NCBI GenBank assembly: GCA_963169195.1 | Contig: CAUJDN010000128.1 | Location: 28,440-92,439 of the forward strand | Length of the DNA: 64,000 bases | Direction of reading: 5' to 3' | From: Acidobacteriota bacterium | GTDB lineage: Bacteria > Acidobacteriota > Vicinamibacteria > Vicinamibacterales > UBA2999 | Shown here: piece after piece, positions 24,698 through 32,513 of the stretch | How the letters are laid out: each line of letters opens with the position of its first letter | Numbering within the stretch: the first letter of the stretch is position 1 | Notes under the pieces: generated by a model | What the model was told of the DNA's origin: nothing | The model's database searches: none | What the model saw: the letters and a program-made list of their open reading frames with translations, nothing else | Position numbers and translations under genes: made by a program

Positions 24698-26026
24698 GTG
24701 GGATCTCCTGTCACACTGAGCGGGTTCAACAACATCGACTTCAACCTGATCCTGAACAGCATCATGCAGCAGGAGAGCCTGCCGCTGCGGCTGCTCGAGG
24801 ATCGGCAGGCCGCGCTCAAGGCGCGGGCGAACAACATCGGCCAGCTCGCCGGCCGTCTGTCGACGCTCGAGAGCGCCGCGCGTGCCCTCTCGGGGGGCGA
24901 TGGGGTGGCGGCCTACGCCGCGCGCAGCAGCGACAGCGCCGCCGTGGACGCGGGTGCGGGCGCCGATGCCCAGCCGGGCCGATACGACGTGGTCGTCAGC
25001 CAGCTGGCCCGGGCGCAGGTGACGGCCTCGAGCAGCATCGCGCCGGACGCCGACACCACGATCGTGGCGAACGGTGGCACGCTGACCATCGGCGGGCACA
25101 CCGTGACGCTGAGCGGTCCCGTCACCCTGGATCAACTCGCGGAGGCCATCAATTCCGGCAGCGAGCCCCCGGCCCGGGCCGCAGTCGTGCAGACGGCGCC
25201 CGGAGTGTTCCGGCTGGTGCTCACCGGCACCAGCACCGGTACGGCCAATGCCTTCACCGTGACGAGCAACCTGACGGGGGGGACGGGCGTCGCGTTCGGC
25301 GCCAACGCGGTGGAGGCCGCCGACGCCGAGCTGACGGTGAACAGCATCCCGGTGACGAGCACCAGCAACACGCTCGAGAGCGTGATTCCGGGGGTGACGG
25401 TCACGCTGTATCGGCAGGACCCCGCCCACACGGTCACCATCGACGTCGCCGCCGACCCGTCGGCGCTCGAGGCGAAGGTCGAGCGGTTCGTCACCGCCTA
25501 CAACGATCTGCTGAAGTTCGCCGCCGATCAGACGGCCTCGGCCGGCAAGGGCGATCAGGCGAGCCTCGGCCGCGACCCGCTGCTGCGAGAGCTCCGTAAC
25601 ACGCTGCGCAGTGCCTTGACGTCGGCCTACGACAACAGCGGCCCGCTCAGGCACTTGTCGGAGATCGGCGTCGAGCTGCAGCAGAACGGTCAGCTCGAGA
25701 TCAACGCCGCCCGCTTCCAGGCGGCGATGGCCGACGGCTTCGATGATGTGGCGTCACTGCTGGCCGGCACCGGTGAGGGCACAGGGGCCCTTGGGGCCAT
25801 CGAGACCCTGGTCCAGCGCTACACGGAATCGGACGGCCTGCTGAACGACGCGCGCGATCGCGTGACCGATCGCCTGGGTCGGCTCGACGATCAGGTGGCC
25901 GCCATGCAGGACCGCCTCGCCATCCGGCGCCTGGCCCTGCAGCGGGAGTTCATCGCCGCCGACCAGGCGATGGCCATGTTGAAAAGCCAGAGCAGCTCGC
26001 TCTCCGCGTTTGGCGCGGTCCTCTGA
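24698..26026 (+). CDS. fliD: Flagellar cap / hook-associated protein 2
   Basis: The 442-residue FliD begins at GTG 24698 after AAGGAG. The N-terminal part (LSGFNNIDFNLILNSIMQQE) and the paired FliD_N and FliD_C regions fit: YDVVVSQLARAQ, VTLYRQDPAHTVTIDVAADP, VERFVTAYNDLLKF, LRHLSEIGVELQQNGQLEIN, and the helical C-terminus with LALQREFIAADQAMAMLKSQ. It caps the filament tip and helps flagellin fold. It leads the fliD-fliS-fliT-like operon under a sigma54-like promoter. Confidence 0.95.
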   Translation: MGSPVTLSGFNNIDFNLILNSIMQQESLPLRLLEDRQAALKARANNIGQLAGRLSTLESAARALSGGDGVAAYAARSSDSAAVDAGAGADAQPGRYDVVVSQLARAQVTASSSIAPDADTTIVANGGTLTIGGHTVTLSGPVTLDQLAEAINSGSEPPARAAVVQTAPGVFRLVLTGTSTGTANAFTVTSNLTGGTGVAFGANAVEAADAELTVNSIPVTSTSNTLESVIPGVTVTLYRQDPAHTVTIDVAADPSALEAKVERFVTAYNDLLKFAADQTASAGKGDQASLGRDPLLRELRNTLRSALTSAYDNSGPLRHLSEIGVELQQNGQLEINAARFQAAMADGFDDVASLLAGTGEGTGALGAIETLVQRYTESDGLLNDARDRVTDRLGRLDDQVAAMQDRLAIRRLALQREFIAADQAMAMLKSQSSSLSAFGAVL

Positions 26027-26053
26027 CGCGGAGCGGGCACGGACAAGACGGGC

Positions 26054-26494
26054 ATGAGACAACCGGGACTGAACGCGTATCGACGGACCGAGGTGCAGTC
26101 GCGCACCCCGCTCGAGCTGGTGGTGATGCTCTACGACGGCGCGCTGCGGTTCGCCGCCCTGGCCGACGACGCCAACCGGCGTGGCGACATCGCCGCGCGA
26201 CGCGATGCCACGTCGCGGCTGCTGGCCATCGTCTCCGAACTCCAGAGCACGCTCGATCTCGAGCGTGGGGGCGAGGTGGCGGCGCAACTGGACGGCCTGT
26301 ACGACTACGTGACCCGCCGCATCCTGGATGTGACCGCGCACCACGACGATGCCGCGCTCGAGGAGGTGCGGGGCCTGCTCGCGACCCTCAGGGCCGCCTG
26401 GCAGGCCATTGCCGCCACGGGGGTCCTCCCCGATCCGGTCGTGGTCGCCGGGGCGCATCTCGAGACGGCCCGAACCCTGGAGCCAGCCAGATGA
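26054..26494 (+). CDS. fliS: Flagellin export chaperone FliS
   Basis: The 146-residue protein has the FliS helices: LNAYRRTEVQSRTPLELVVMLYDGALRF near the start and the LDGLYDYVTRRILDVTAH helix later. FliS binds the C-terminus of flagellin in the cytoplasm and stops early assembly. In Gram-positive and some other systems it also links to FliW-CsrA control. It lies 27 bp after fliD and overlaps the next gene by 4 bp (ATGA). Confidence 0.93.
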   Translation: MRQPGLNAYRRTEVQSRTPLELVVMLYDGALRFAALADDANRRGDIAARRDATSRLLAIVSELQSTLDLERGGEVAAQLDGLYDYVTRRILDVTAHHDDAALEEVRGLLATLRAAWQAIAATGVLPDPVVVAGAHLETARTLEPAR

Positions 26495-26967
26495 GTGAAC
26501 AGGACACGGCCGATGCTCTGGCCCAGTACCGCGCGGGCCTGCAGACGGGCATCGAGCTGCTCCGGCAGCTCAGGGCCATCGCCGATCGCCAGCGCGAGGG
26601 CAGCGAGAAGCGCGACTTCAGCCGCCTGGCGGCGGACGCCGACATCCGCAGCCGGCTGACGCACGCGCTCGTCCGCATCGAGCCCGGCCTCCGCGACATC
26701 CGCACGTATCTCGCCACGGTACCCGACACCGTGCTGGAGGCCCAGGCGGACTACGCCGACGTGATGGCGCTTCGGCAGACGGCGTCGGACCTGGTCGCCG
26801 CCATCCTGTCGAGTGACGACGCGTCGATGCGGGCGCTGGCGGATGCCGAGTTGGCGCACCGTGCGGCGCGCGCGAACCTCGAGTGCGGCGAAGCGACGCT
26901 CGCCGCCTACAGGCGCGTGCTGGCGCCCCCGGTGGGCAGCGCCTCGCTGCTGGACGTGCACGGCTGA
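26491..26967 (+). CDS. Helical protein in the FliT position
   Basis: The 158-residue protein overlaps fliS by 4 bp. It is almost all helix (ADALAQYRAGLQTGIELLRQL, RLTHALVRIEPGLRDIRTYL, RMRALADAELAHRAA-like stretches) without a recognisable domain. Its place directly after fliD-fliS is that of FliT, the FliD chaperone, so a FliT-like role is inferred. The last 61 bp run antisense to the 3' end of the GNAT gene. Confidence 0.6.
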   Translation: MSEQDTADALAQYRAGLQTGIELLRQLRAIADRQREGSEKRDFSRLAADADIRSRLTHALVRIEPGLRDIRTYLATVPDTVLEAQADYADVMALRQTASDLVAAILSSDDASMRALADAELAHRAARANLECGEATLAAYRRVLAPPVGSASLLDVHG

Positions 26968-27899
26968 TCGACGTCCCGCGCGGCCGACAGGAAGGCCGCG
27001 CGCTCTTCGAAGCCGGCCTCCAGATACAGCCGCCGCGCCCGGGTGTTCTGCTCGTGCACGAGCAGCGTGATCCCGGTACAGCCGCCCGCGGCCGCACGAC
27101 CGAGCGCGTGCGCGACCAGCGCCCGGCCAAGGCCCCGCGCCTGCGCGCCCGCCCTCACCGCCAGCTGAGCCAGGTGCGCCGTGGACGGCGCGATGCGCGT
27201 GAGCAGCGCAGCGCCATCCAGCGCGCCGCCGAATCCCGTGGGACCAGCGACCACGCTGAGGCCGGGGTCGAACACGCCGCAGCCGCCACCCCCGACGATC
27301 TGGGCAGCGTACTCCCGCCACTGGTCGAGGGTTCCCGACACGGCAAACGGCCGTCCGACTTCGCGGGCGGGATAGGCCGACGCCAGCAGGCCGGGCAACA
27401 TCACCGCGTCCGAGGCCCGCCACGCCCGCAGGGACCTCGGCACGACCTCGCCCACGACGGGCGACGGCACGGCCGCGTCGACGGCGAGCGCGCGGTGCAG
27501 GTACACGTAGCGCACCATCTCCTCGCCGTGTGACGCCAGCATCCCGGCGAGCCCCGCCGCGTCGAACCAGCCGAACCAGGACCACCGGCGTGCGATGCGG
27601 CCCGCCGGCGACGCGGCAAGGGCCCCGAGGAGGGCGGCAGTCGCCGCTTCCGAGCACGCCACGAAGCCGCCCACCTGGAAGAGATCCCGCTGGAGGAGCG
27701 CGAAGCACCAGCCGGCCGGCTCGCCGGGCCCGTCGAAGACCACGGCGCCGCTGACGGTGCCGAGGGCGCGCCCCTGCTCGACAATCGGCCAGATCGCGGT
27801 CGTGTCCCAGGCCAGCGTCTCGCGCCATCGCGCGATCTCACGCGCGTAGAGGCTGCGCATGAGAGCGGCGTCCACGTCACGCCAGTCGATGGCGTGCAT
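26907..27899 (-). CDS. GNAT-family acetyltransferase
   Basis: The 330-residue protein starts at ATG 27899, 8 bp after csrA. The C-terminal half is a GNAT domain: LAQLAVRAGAQARGLGRALVA is the acetyl-CoA loop (R/Q-x-x-G-x-G/A), followed by ITLLVHEQNTRARRLYLEAGF. The N-terminal half may be a second, degenerate GNAT fold. No other acetyltransferase is seen in the window although the nonulosonic acid route needs one at C4 (the PseH/LegH step), so it is a candidate for that step. It is longer than PseH, so a different target is also possible. Its 3' end overlaps the FliT-position gene. Confidence 0.75.
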   Translation of the reverse strand: MHAIDWRDVDAALMRSLYAREIARWRETLAWDTTAIWPIVEQGRALGTVSGAVVFDGPGEPAGWCFALLQRDLFQVGGFVACSEAATAALLGALAASPAGRIARRWSWFGWFDAAGLAGMLASHGEEMVRYVYLHRALAVDAAVPSPVVGEVVPRSLRAWRASDAVMLPGLLASAYPAREVGRPFAVSGTLDQWREYAAQIVGGGGCGVFDPGLSVVAGPTGFGGALDGAALLTRIAPSTAHLAQLAVRAGAQARGLGRALVAHALGRAAAGGCTGITLLVHEQNTRARRLYLEAGFEERAAFLSAARDVDQPCTSSSEALPTGGASTRL

Positions 27900-27907
27900 G
27901 TCGGCGG

Positions 27908-28180
27908 TCAGGAGCGGCCCGGGCCGGCCGGGGCGAGCGCGTTCGCCGGAAGCTCGGCGCGGAGGCGCCTGGCCAGCCCGGCGGCCTCGGCCGCGCCAGC
28001 GGCGGCGGCCGACCTGTTCGCCGCACACACCGCATCGTAGATCTCGCGGCGATGCACGGCCACGTCGGGAGGGGCGACGATGCCCAGGCGGACGCCGTCC
28101 CTGCCCACGCGCAGGACGCGCACCTGGATACCATCGCCGACGACAATGGCCTCGTTCCGCTTCCGGGTGAAGACCAGCAC
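27908..28180 (-). CDS. csrA: Carbon storage regulator CsrA
   Basis: The 90-residue protein has the full CsrA fold: MLVFTRKRNEAIVVGDGIQV, VRLGIVAPPDVAVHRREIYDAV, with the RNA-binding arginine in HRREIY. A tail of about 30 mostly alanine-rich residues follows and is longer than in the usual 60-70 residue CsrA. It binds GGA-containing mRNA leaders and blocks translation. It lies right after fliW, its protein antagonist, and the fliC leader in this window has two candidate sites. Confidence 0.95.
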   Translation of the reverse strand: MLVFTRKRNEAIVVGDGIQVRVLRVGRDGVRLGIVAPPDVAVHRREIYDAVCAANRSAAAAGAAEAAGLARRLRAELPANALAPAGPGRS

Positions 28181-28184
28181 GGTG

Positions 28185-28628
28185 TCAGCCCGCCGTCAGC
28201 TCGTGGTGGGTGGTGTACGGGCTGTCAGCCGGGATGACCTGCCGGCCGATCATCCGCTGCGGGTTGATGACCACGGGGGCCCGCATGTTGGCGACGAGGC
28301 GGTCGCCATCGAAGCGCACGAGCGCCAGCCAGAGCAGCGGCCCCGCTTCGTCGACGGCGAGGCGGCACCGGTCCGAGGGCGAGAGGCTCGTGTCGTAGTC
28401 GGGCAGCACCACGCGCGGGTCGAGCGCGAGGAACGACGGGCGCACCGAGTCGAGGCCCCGCAGCTGCACGAGCGGCGCGAGATCCGGCGACGAGATGACC
28501 ACGAAGCGCCGGCAGCGCTCGAAGCCGGGCAGCCCGTCGGGCAGCACGACCACGTCACGGGGCCTTACCGCCATCGTCTCGAGGCCGGACGAATCCGGTT
28601 CCACCGACGCGGCAGGGGCGGCGTTCAT
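28185..28628 (-). CDS. fliW: Flagellar assembly factor FliW
   Basis: The 147-residue protein matches FliW: FPDGLPGFE-like motif (VVVLPDGLPGFERCRRFVV), FLALDPRVVLPDYD, and LVANMRAPVVINPQRMIGRQVI. FliW binds both flagellin and CsrA, so free flagellin releases FliW to block CsrA. The start overlaps the flgL stop (ATGA) and csrA follows after 4 bp, the usual fliW-csrA pair. Confidence 0.95.
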   Translation of the reverse strand: MNAAPAASVEPDSSGLETMAVRPRDVVVLPDGLPGFERCRRFVVISSPDLAPLVQLRGLDSVRPSFLALDPRVVLPDYDTSLSPSDRCRLAVDEAGPLLWLALVRFDGDRLVANMRAPVVINPQRMIGRQVIPADSPYTTHHELTAG

Positions 28629-29512
28629 CGCAGGAAGTCCATCAGCGAGACACGACCGGCCGTGCTGATGGCTCCGAGCGCGGCGCGGTAGGCCGTGTCC
28701 GCACGGGAGAGATCGCTCGCGGCCTTCGCGAGGTCGGCGTCCTCGTCCTTCGAGAGCCGCTTCTGGCTCGCCAGGCGCAGGGTGGTCACCTGCCGCTGAT
28801 CGCCTTCGATGCCGGCCAGATGGGCGCCAACGAGACTCTGCGCCCGCACGGCCCGGCTGAACGCGCGATCGAGCGCGTCCATGCCGGCCTCGATGCCGGC
28901 CTGATCGCCGTCGCGGACGGCCGCGGCCAGCGCGTCAATCTCGCTGAACAGGTCGGCGGCATCCGCGCCCTGGATGATCTCCTGCCCGTCGAGCGACACC
29001 GCCACCGTGCTGTTGCCGGCCGTCGCCACCTCGACCGCGTTCGAGTCACCCTGGTAGACCCACGCGCCGGCCGTGAACGCGTACGCGGGTCCGAGCGCCT
29101 GTCCCCCGGCGAAGAGCGATGTGCCACCCACCCTGGTGTTGATGGCGCCGAGGATGGCATCGCGAATGCCATCGAGTCGGCCGGCCATCGCTTCGCGGGC
29201 CTCCGTCGATGCAGTGTCGCCCCGGGCGCCGGCGGCCGTGGCCTTCGCTTCGGTAATCCGCTCGACGATGCTGGTCAGGACCGCGTCGATGGACGTGAGG
29301 CGCGACTCGGCGGAGTCCGCGGTGCGCGTGTAGGCGTCGAGCGTGGCGATCTCGGCGCGGCTGTCGACGGCGCGCTGCGCGGCGGCGGGATCGTCGCTCG
29401 AGGCGCGGAGCCGCTTGCCCGTCGCGAGCTGATCCTGCGCGCGGTCGAGCGCGGTCGCGGCCAGGTTGAGGGCGGCCACGCCGTCATTCAGGCTGTTGAA
29501 CGTGACGCGCAT
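28625..29512 (-). CDS. flgL: Flagellar hook-associated protein 3
   Basis: The 295-residue FlgL has flagellin-like ends: VTFNSLNDGVAALNLAATAL and ATGKRLRASSDDPAAAQRAV at the N-terminus and DLAKAASDLSRADTAYRAAL near the C-terminus. It forms the junction between FlgK and the filament. Its ATG overlaps the flgK stop (TGATG). It belongs to the block that begins at the flgM sigma28 promoter. Confidence 0.95.
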   Translation of the reverse strand: MRVTFNSLNDGVAALNLAATALDRAQDQLATGKRLRASSDDPAAAQRAVDSRAEIATLDAYTRTADSAESRLTSIDAVLTSIVERITEAKATAAGARGDTASTEAREAMAGRLDGIRDAILGAINTRVGGTSLFAGGQALGPAYAFTAGAWVYQGDSNAVEVATAGNSTVAVSLDGQEIIQGADAADLFSEIDALAAAVRDGDQAGIEAGMDALDRAFSRAVRAQSLVGAHLAGIEGDQRQVTTLRLASQKRLSKDEDADLAKAASDLSRADTAYRAALGAISTAGRVSLMDFLR

Positions 29513-30867
29513 CAGGCGACTCCGACGACGTTCATGAGCGTGTCCAGCACGGAGTTGACCGTCGTGAAAAGGCGGGCGTTGGCCTCGTACGCCCGCTGGA
29601 ACTTGAGCATGTTGGCCGACTCTTCGTCGAGCGAGACGCCGGACACCTGATCGCGGAGCCGTGCCACCTGGGCCACCACCTCGTGTCGGCTCTGCTGCTC
29701 GGCGAGCGCGACGGCGGTGTCACTGCCGACGCGGTAGACGAGCTGGCCCCAGCCCTCGCTGAAGGTCGCGGTCCCGCCGACGGCACGCGCGTCGCGCAGG
29801 TCCGCGAGCGCCCGCGCCACCTGGTTGTCTCCGGGCGCACCGGTGCCGGACGCGGCGACCAGGGCCGGATCCGCGGCGATGGCGGGATCCACCTGCAGGG
29901 CGGCGGCTGCGCCCGCCACACCGCCCAGCGGCGTGAAGAAGGCCTGACCGGCCGCGCCGTTCAGGTCGAACCCGGTCTGGTGCACCGCGTTGACGGCATC
30001 GGCGACCGCATAGGCGAGCTCGTCGAGGCGGGCCATGTAGGCCGGGATGCGCGTGTCGCGGGCGTCGAGCGCGCCGGCGATGCGGCCCGCCGTGATGGCC
30101 CCGGTGATGTCTTCGCCAGCCAGCGAGATCGTCGCCATCCCCTCGGGCGGCGTGCTGGTGACCGCCACCTCGTAGCTCGTCGCGCCCATGACCAGCGGCC
30201 GGCCGCCGGCGATGGAGACGTCCACGGCCCCGTCCTCGCGGTGGAGCACCGCGACGTTGGCCAGCTCGGCCATCTGCTGCAGCACCAGCTCCCGCTCGTC
30301 GCGCAGGGCCTCGACATCGCCGCCGGCCGCCCCCCCGATGGCCACGTTGAGCCGCGCGACCCTCGTCGCGAGCGCGTTCAGAGTGTCCACGCCCGTTCGC
30401 ACCTGCTCGTCGGCCCCGCGGCGCGCCGCGGCCAGTCGCGAGGCCACGTCGTTGAACGACCCGGCGAGGAGCCGCCCCTGCTGGAGCACGGCGTCGCGGG
30501 CGACGACGGAGGAGGGATCGGAGGCCAGCTCCGAGAAGCTGTCGAAGAAGGCCGACAGTCGCGCGTCGATGGACTCGCCCGGGCGTCCGAGCGCCGCTTC
30601 GACCACGCTGAGCGACTCGCCCAGGGCGGCCTCGCGTGCTTCGGCGGGGATCTCCTGGCGCACGCGGGCGTCGAGCATCAGATCCCGCCGCGCGCGAATG
30701 CCCCGGACCTCGACACCGCCGATGAGCGATTCGGCGAGCAGGAGGGCGCGCCGGGCGTAGCCCTCGGTGTTGAGATTGGCGATGTTCTGGCCTGTGACGG
30801 TGAGGCCGGCGCGCTGCGCGTCCAGCGCCCGGGCCGTCATCGAGAGCGTGCTGAAGAGCCCTGCCAT
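29512..30867 (-). CDS. flgK: Flagellar hook-associated protein 1
   Basis: The 451-residue FlgK starts with MTARALDAQRAGLTVTGQNIANLNTEGY-type residues, the rod/hook family motif, and ends with SLDEESANMLKFQRAYEANARLF, the family C-terminal helix. It is the first hook-filament junction ring. It overlaps flgN and flgL by one base each (TGATG pattern). Confidence 0.96.
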   Translation of the reverse strand: MAGLFSTLSMTARALDAQRAGLTVTGQNIANLNTEGYARRALLLAESLIGGVEVRGIRARRDLMLDARVRQEIPAEAREAALGESLSVVEAALGRPGESIDARLSAFFDSFSELASDPSSVVARDAVLQQGRLLAGSFNDVASRLAAARRGADEQVRTGVDTLNALATRVARLNVAIGGAAGGDVEALRDERELVLQQMAELANVAVLHREDGAVDVSIAGGRPLVMGATSYEVAVTSTPPEGMATISLAGEDITGAITAGRIAGALDARDTRIPAYMARLDELAYAVADAVNAVHQTGFDLNGAAGQAFFTPLGGVAGAAAALQVDPAIAADPALVAASGTGAPGDNQVARALADLRDARAVGGTATFSEGWGQLVYRVGSDTAVALAEQQSRHEVVAQVARLRDQVSGVSLDEESANMLKFQRAYEANARLFTTVNSVLDTLMNVVGVA

Positions 30868-31223
30868 CAGAGCCTCGCGCGAAGGTGGTGCCCCAGGGCA
30901 CCATCGGGAGAGGACGGGGCCGGCTCACCGGAGCGGCCGTAGTCGCCCGCGCGCCCCTGCGCGGCGAGCGAGAGGAGTGCCACGTCCGCCGCGGAGGCCC
31001 CGAGGATGCGGCAGCGCGCGAGGGTGGCGCGAGCGCGGATGACCTCGGCGGCGAGGGCCGAGCGCTCGTCGGCGGTGACGGTCGAGGGTCGGGCCAGCTC
31101 GGTCAGCGCGGCGGCCAGGCCGGTCTCGGCCGCCAGCAGGGCCTCGGCGTCCGGAGCCGACAGGGCGGCGGCCACCTCGTCGAGCGAGGCGTTCAGCCGG
31201 GCGGTGGTGTCGAGCACACTCAT
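30867..31223 (-). CDS. flgN: FlgN-like chaperone
   Basis: This short helical protein of 118 residues (LNASLDEVAAALSAPDAEALLAAE, ALAAEVIRARATLARCRILG) has the size and place of FlgN, the chaperone of FlgK and FlgL, between flgM and flgK. Sequence marks of the family are weak, so the call rests mainly on position. Confidence 0.75.
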   Translation of the reverse strand: MSVLDTTARLNASLDEVAAALSAPDAEALLAAETGLAAALTELARPSTVTADERSALAAEVIRARATLARCRILGASAADVALLSLAAQGRAGDYGRSGEPAPSSPDGALGHHLRARL

Positions 31224-31230
31224 GGTGGCG

Positions 31231-31530
31231 TCAGTCGCCCTGGATCGCGCGGTCGATCAGCGCGTCGGCCAGCGAATAGGGATCGGTGCCCAGCCTGCCC
31301 GAGTCGAGGAGCTCGCGGGCACGCTCGACCTGATCGGGCCTGATGTCCGGCACGCGCGCCGCGGCCTTGGCGGCCTCGCCCGCCAGGTGGGCACTCGACG
31401 AGAACTGCACCTCGTCGGCCGGGGCAGGACGGCCGGCGCGTCCAGCCGATGACGAGGTCGTCGGCTCGGTGGCGTCGGTCTTGACGGTGCCGAGCGAATC
31501 GAGGCTGGTGCGGTTGGTGTCGATCTTCAT
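31231..31530 (-). CDS. flgM: Anti-sigma28 factor FlgM
   Basis: The 99-residue protein has a disordered N-terminus (MKIDTNRTSLDSLGTVKTD) and the C-terminal FlgM helices (IRPDQVERARELLDSGRL, DPYSLADALIDRAI) that bind FliA. It holds sigma28 inactive until the hook is finished and FlgM is exported. A sigma28 promoter lies just upstream, giving the usual feedback loop. Confidence 0.93.
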   Translation of the reverse strand: MKIDTNRTSLDSLGTVKTDATEPTTSSSAGRAGRPAPADEVQFSSSAHLAGEAAKAAARVPDIRPDQVERARELLDSGRLGTDPYSLADALIDRAIQGD

Positions 31531-31598
31531 CGTGGTCTGCCTTCGCGTGAGCGGGACTGCCCGCCCGGACGGGTCCGTGCCTGATCCGATATAGCAGG

Positions 31599-31626
31599 GA
31601 ATCGGCCATCCGGGCGACAGGCTTTA
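31599..31626 (-). promoter_or_regulatory. Sigma28 (FliA) promoter of flgM
   Basis: The minus strand reads TAAAGCCT-N12-GCCGATTC, with 6 of 8 matches in each box and spacing one base longer than the enteric type. It sits between the flgJ stop and flgM, with a predicted leader of about 62 bases. Confidence 0.6.
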
Positions 31627-31636
31627 GCCCGCCCGT

Positions 31637-32437
31637 TCACTGGTCCGCCTCCCCGGTCTGCGGGCCGACAGCAGGCATGAGGCTCGCCACCAGGGCGGGA
31701 TCCACCGGATGCCCGTGCCGCCGCACTTCGAAGTGCAGGTGGGGACCGGTGGCGCGCCCGCTCGCGCCGGACCGCGCGAGGACCTCCCCCGCTCGAACCT
31801 GAGAGCCCTCCGTCACCTCCAGTGAGGAGAGGTGCGCATACCGCGTCTCGAGGCCGCTCCCGTGGGAGACCACCACCACCGTGCCGTAGCCGGGCTTCTC
31901 CCCGGCAAAGGTGACGGTGCCCCCTGTGGCGCTCCGCACCTCCTGCCCGTAGGCGGCTCGAAGGTCCAGGCCGGCGTGGAAGCGAGGCTGGCCGTTCAGC
32001 GGGTCCACGCGCCAGCCGAACTCCGAGGTGACCTCGGCCGTTGGAGGCGTGGGCCCCGGCACGGTGGTGGCCGGGCCCGGCGCGGCCCGCCCAGCGACAC
32101 CGGTGGGCCAGGCCACCGCGCCGGGCGAGGAAGGCTCCGCGTCGGGGGTCGAGCCGATGCGCGCGAGGGCCGTGGCGAGCAGCTCCGACAGTCCCAGGCC
32201 ACCCGACCGTCCGAGGGACAGCGCGAGTTCCGAGGTCATGGCATCGCCCATGATCTGGCCGCCCAGGCCCTGTGTCTCGGCGTCGGGTGTCATCGCCCGC
32301 TTCATGTCCTCGAGCATCTGGGCCAGGAGCATCGACTCGAACTGTTCGGCCAGTGCACGGATCTTCACGCGGTCGCCGTCGGTCGACGCCGGCCCCCCGA
32401 CCCGCTCGATCCCCTGACCCGCCGTCACGTGACTCAT
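31637..32437 (-). CDS. flgJ: FlgJ rod-binding domain fused to M23 peptidase
   Basis: The 266-residue protein starts with the FlgJ rod-binding region (residues about 25-90: ALAEQFESMLLAQMLEDMKRA, GLGGQIMGDAMTSELALSLG). A proline-rich linker follows. Residues about 135-250 are an M23 (LytM-type) metallopeptidase with FHAGLDLRAAYG and PHLHFEVRRHG, the zinc ligands. Enteric FlgJ instead carries a glucosaminidase domain. It would open the cell wall for the rod, by cutting peptides rather than glycan. No signal peptide is seen, so it is likely exported by the flagellar system. Confidence 0.9.
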   Translation of the reverse strand: MSHVTAGQGIERVGGPASTDGDRVKIRALAEQFESMLLAQMLEDMKRAMTPDAETQGLGGQIMGDAMTSELALSLGRSGGLGLSELLATALARIGSTPDAEPSSPGAVAWPTGVAGRAAPGPATTVPGPTPPTAEVTSEFGWRVDPLNGQPRFHAGLDLRAAYGQEVRSATGGTVTFAGEKPGYGTVVVVSHGSGLETRYAHLSSLEVTEGSQVRAGEVLARSGASGRATGPHLHFEVRRHGHPVDPALVASLMPAVGPQTGEADQ

Positions 32438-32442
32438 CTCTC

Positions 32443-32513
32443 GAACCTCAGAACCCCAGAACCCCAGAACCTCAGAACCCCAGAACCCCAGAACCCCAGA
32501 ACCCCAGAACCTA
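32443..32513. repeat. Octamer tandem repeat between flgI and flgJ
   Basis: About nine copies of GAACCCCA or GAACCTCA (period 8) fill the gap from the flgI stop codon, which lies inside the last copy, to just before the flgJ ribosome site. Such short repeats can change length by slippage. Confidence 0.9.
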
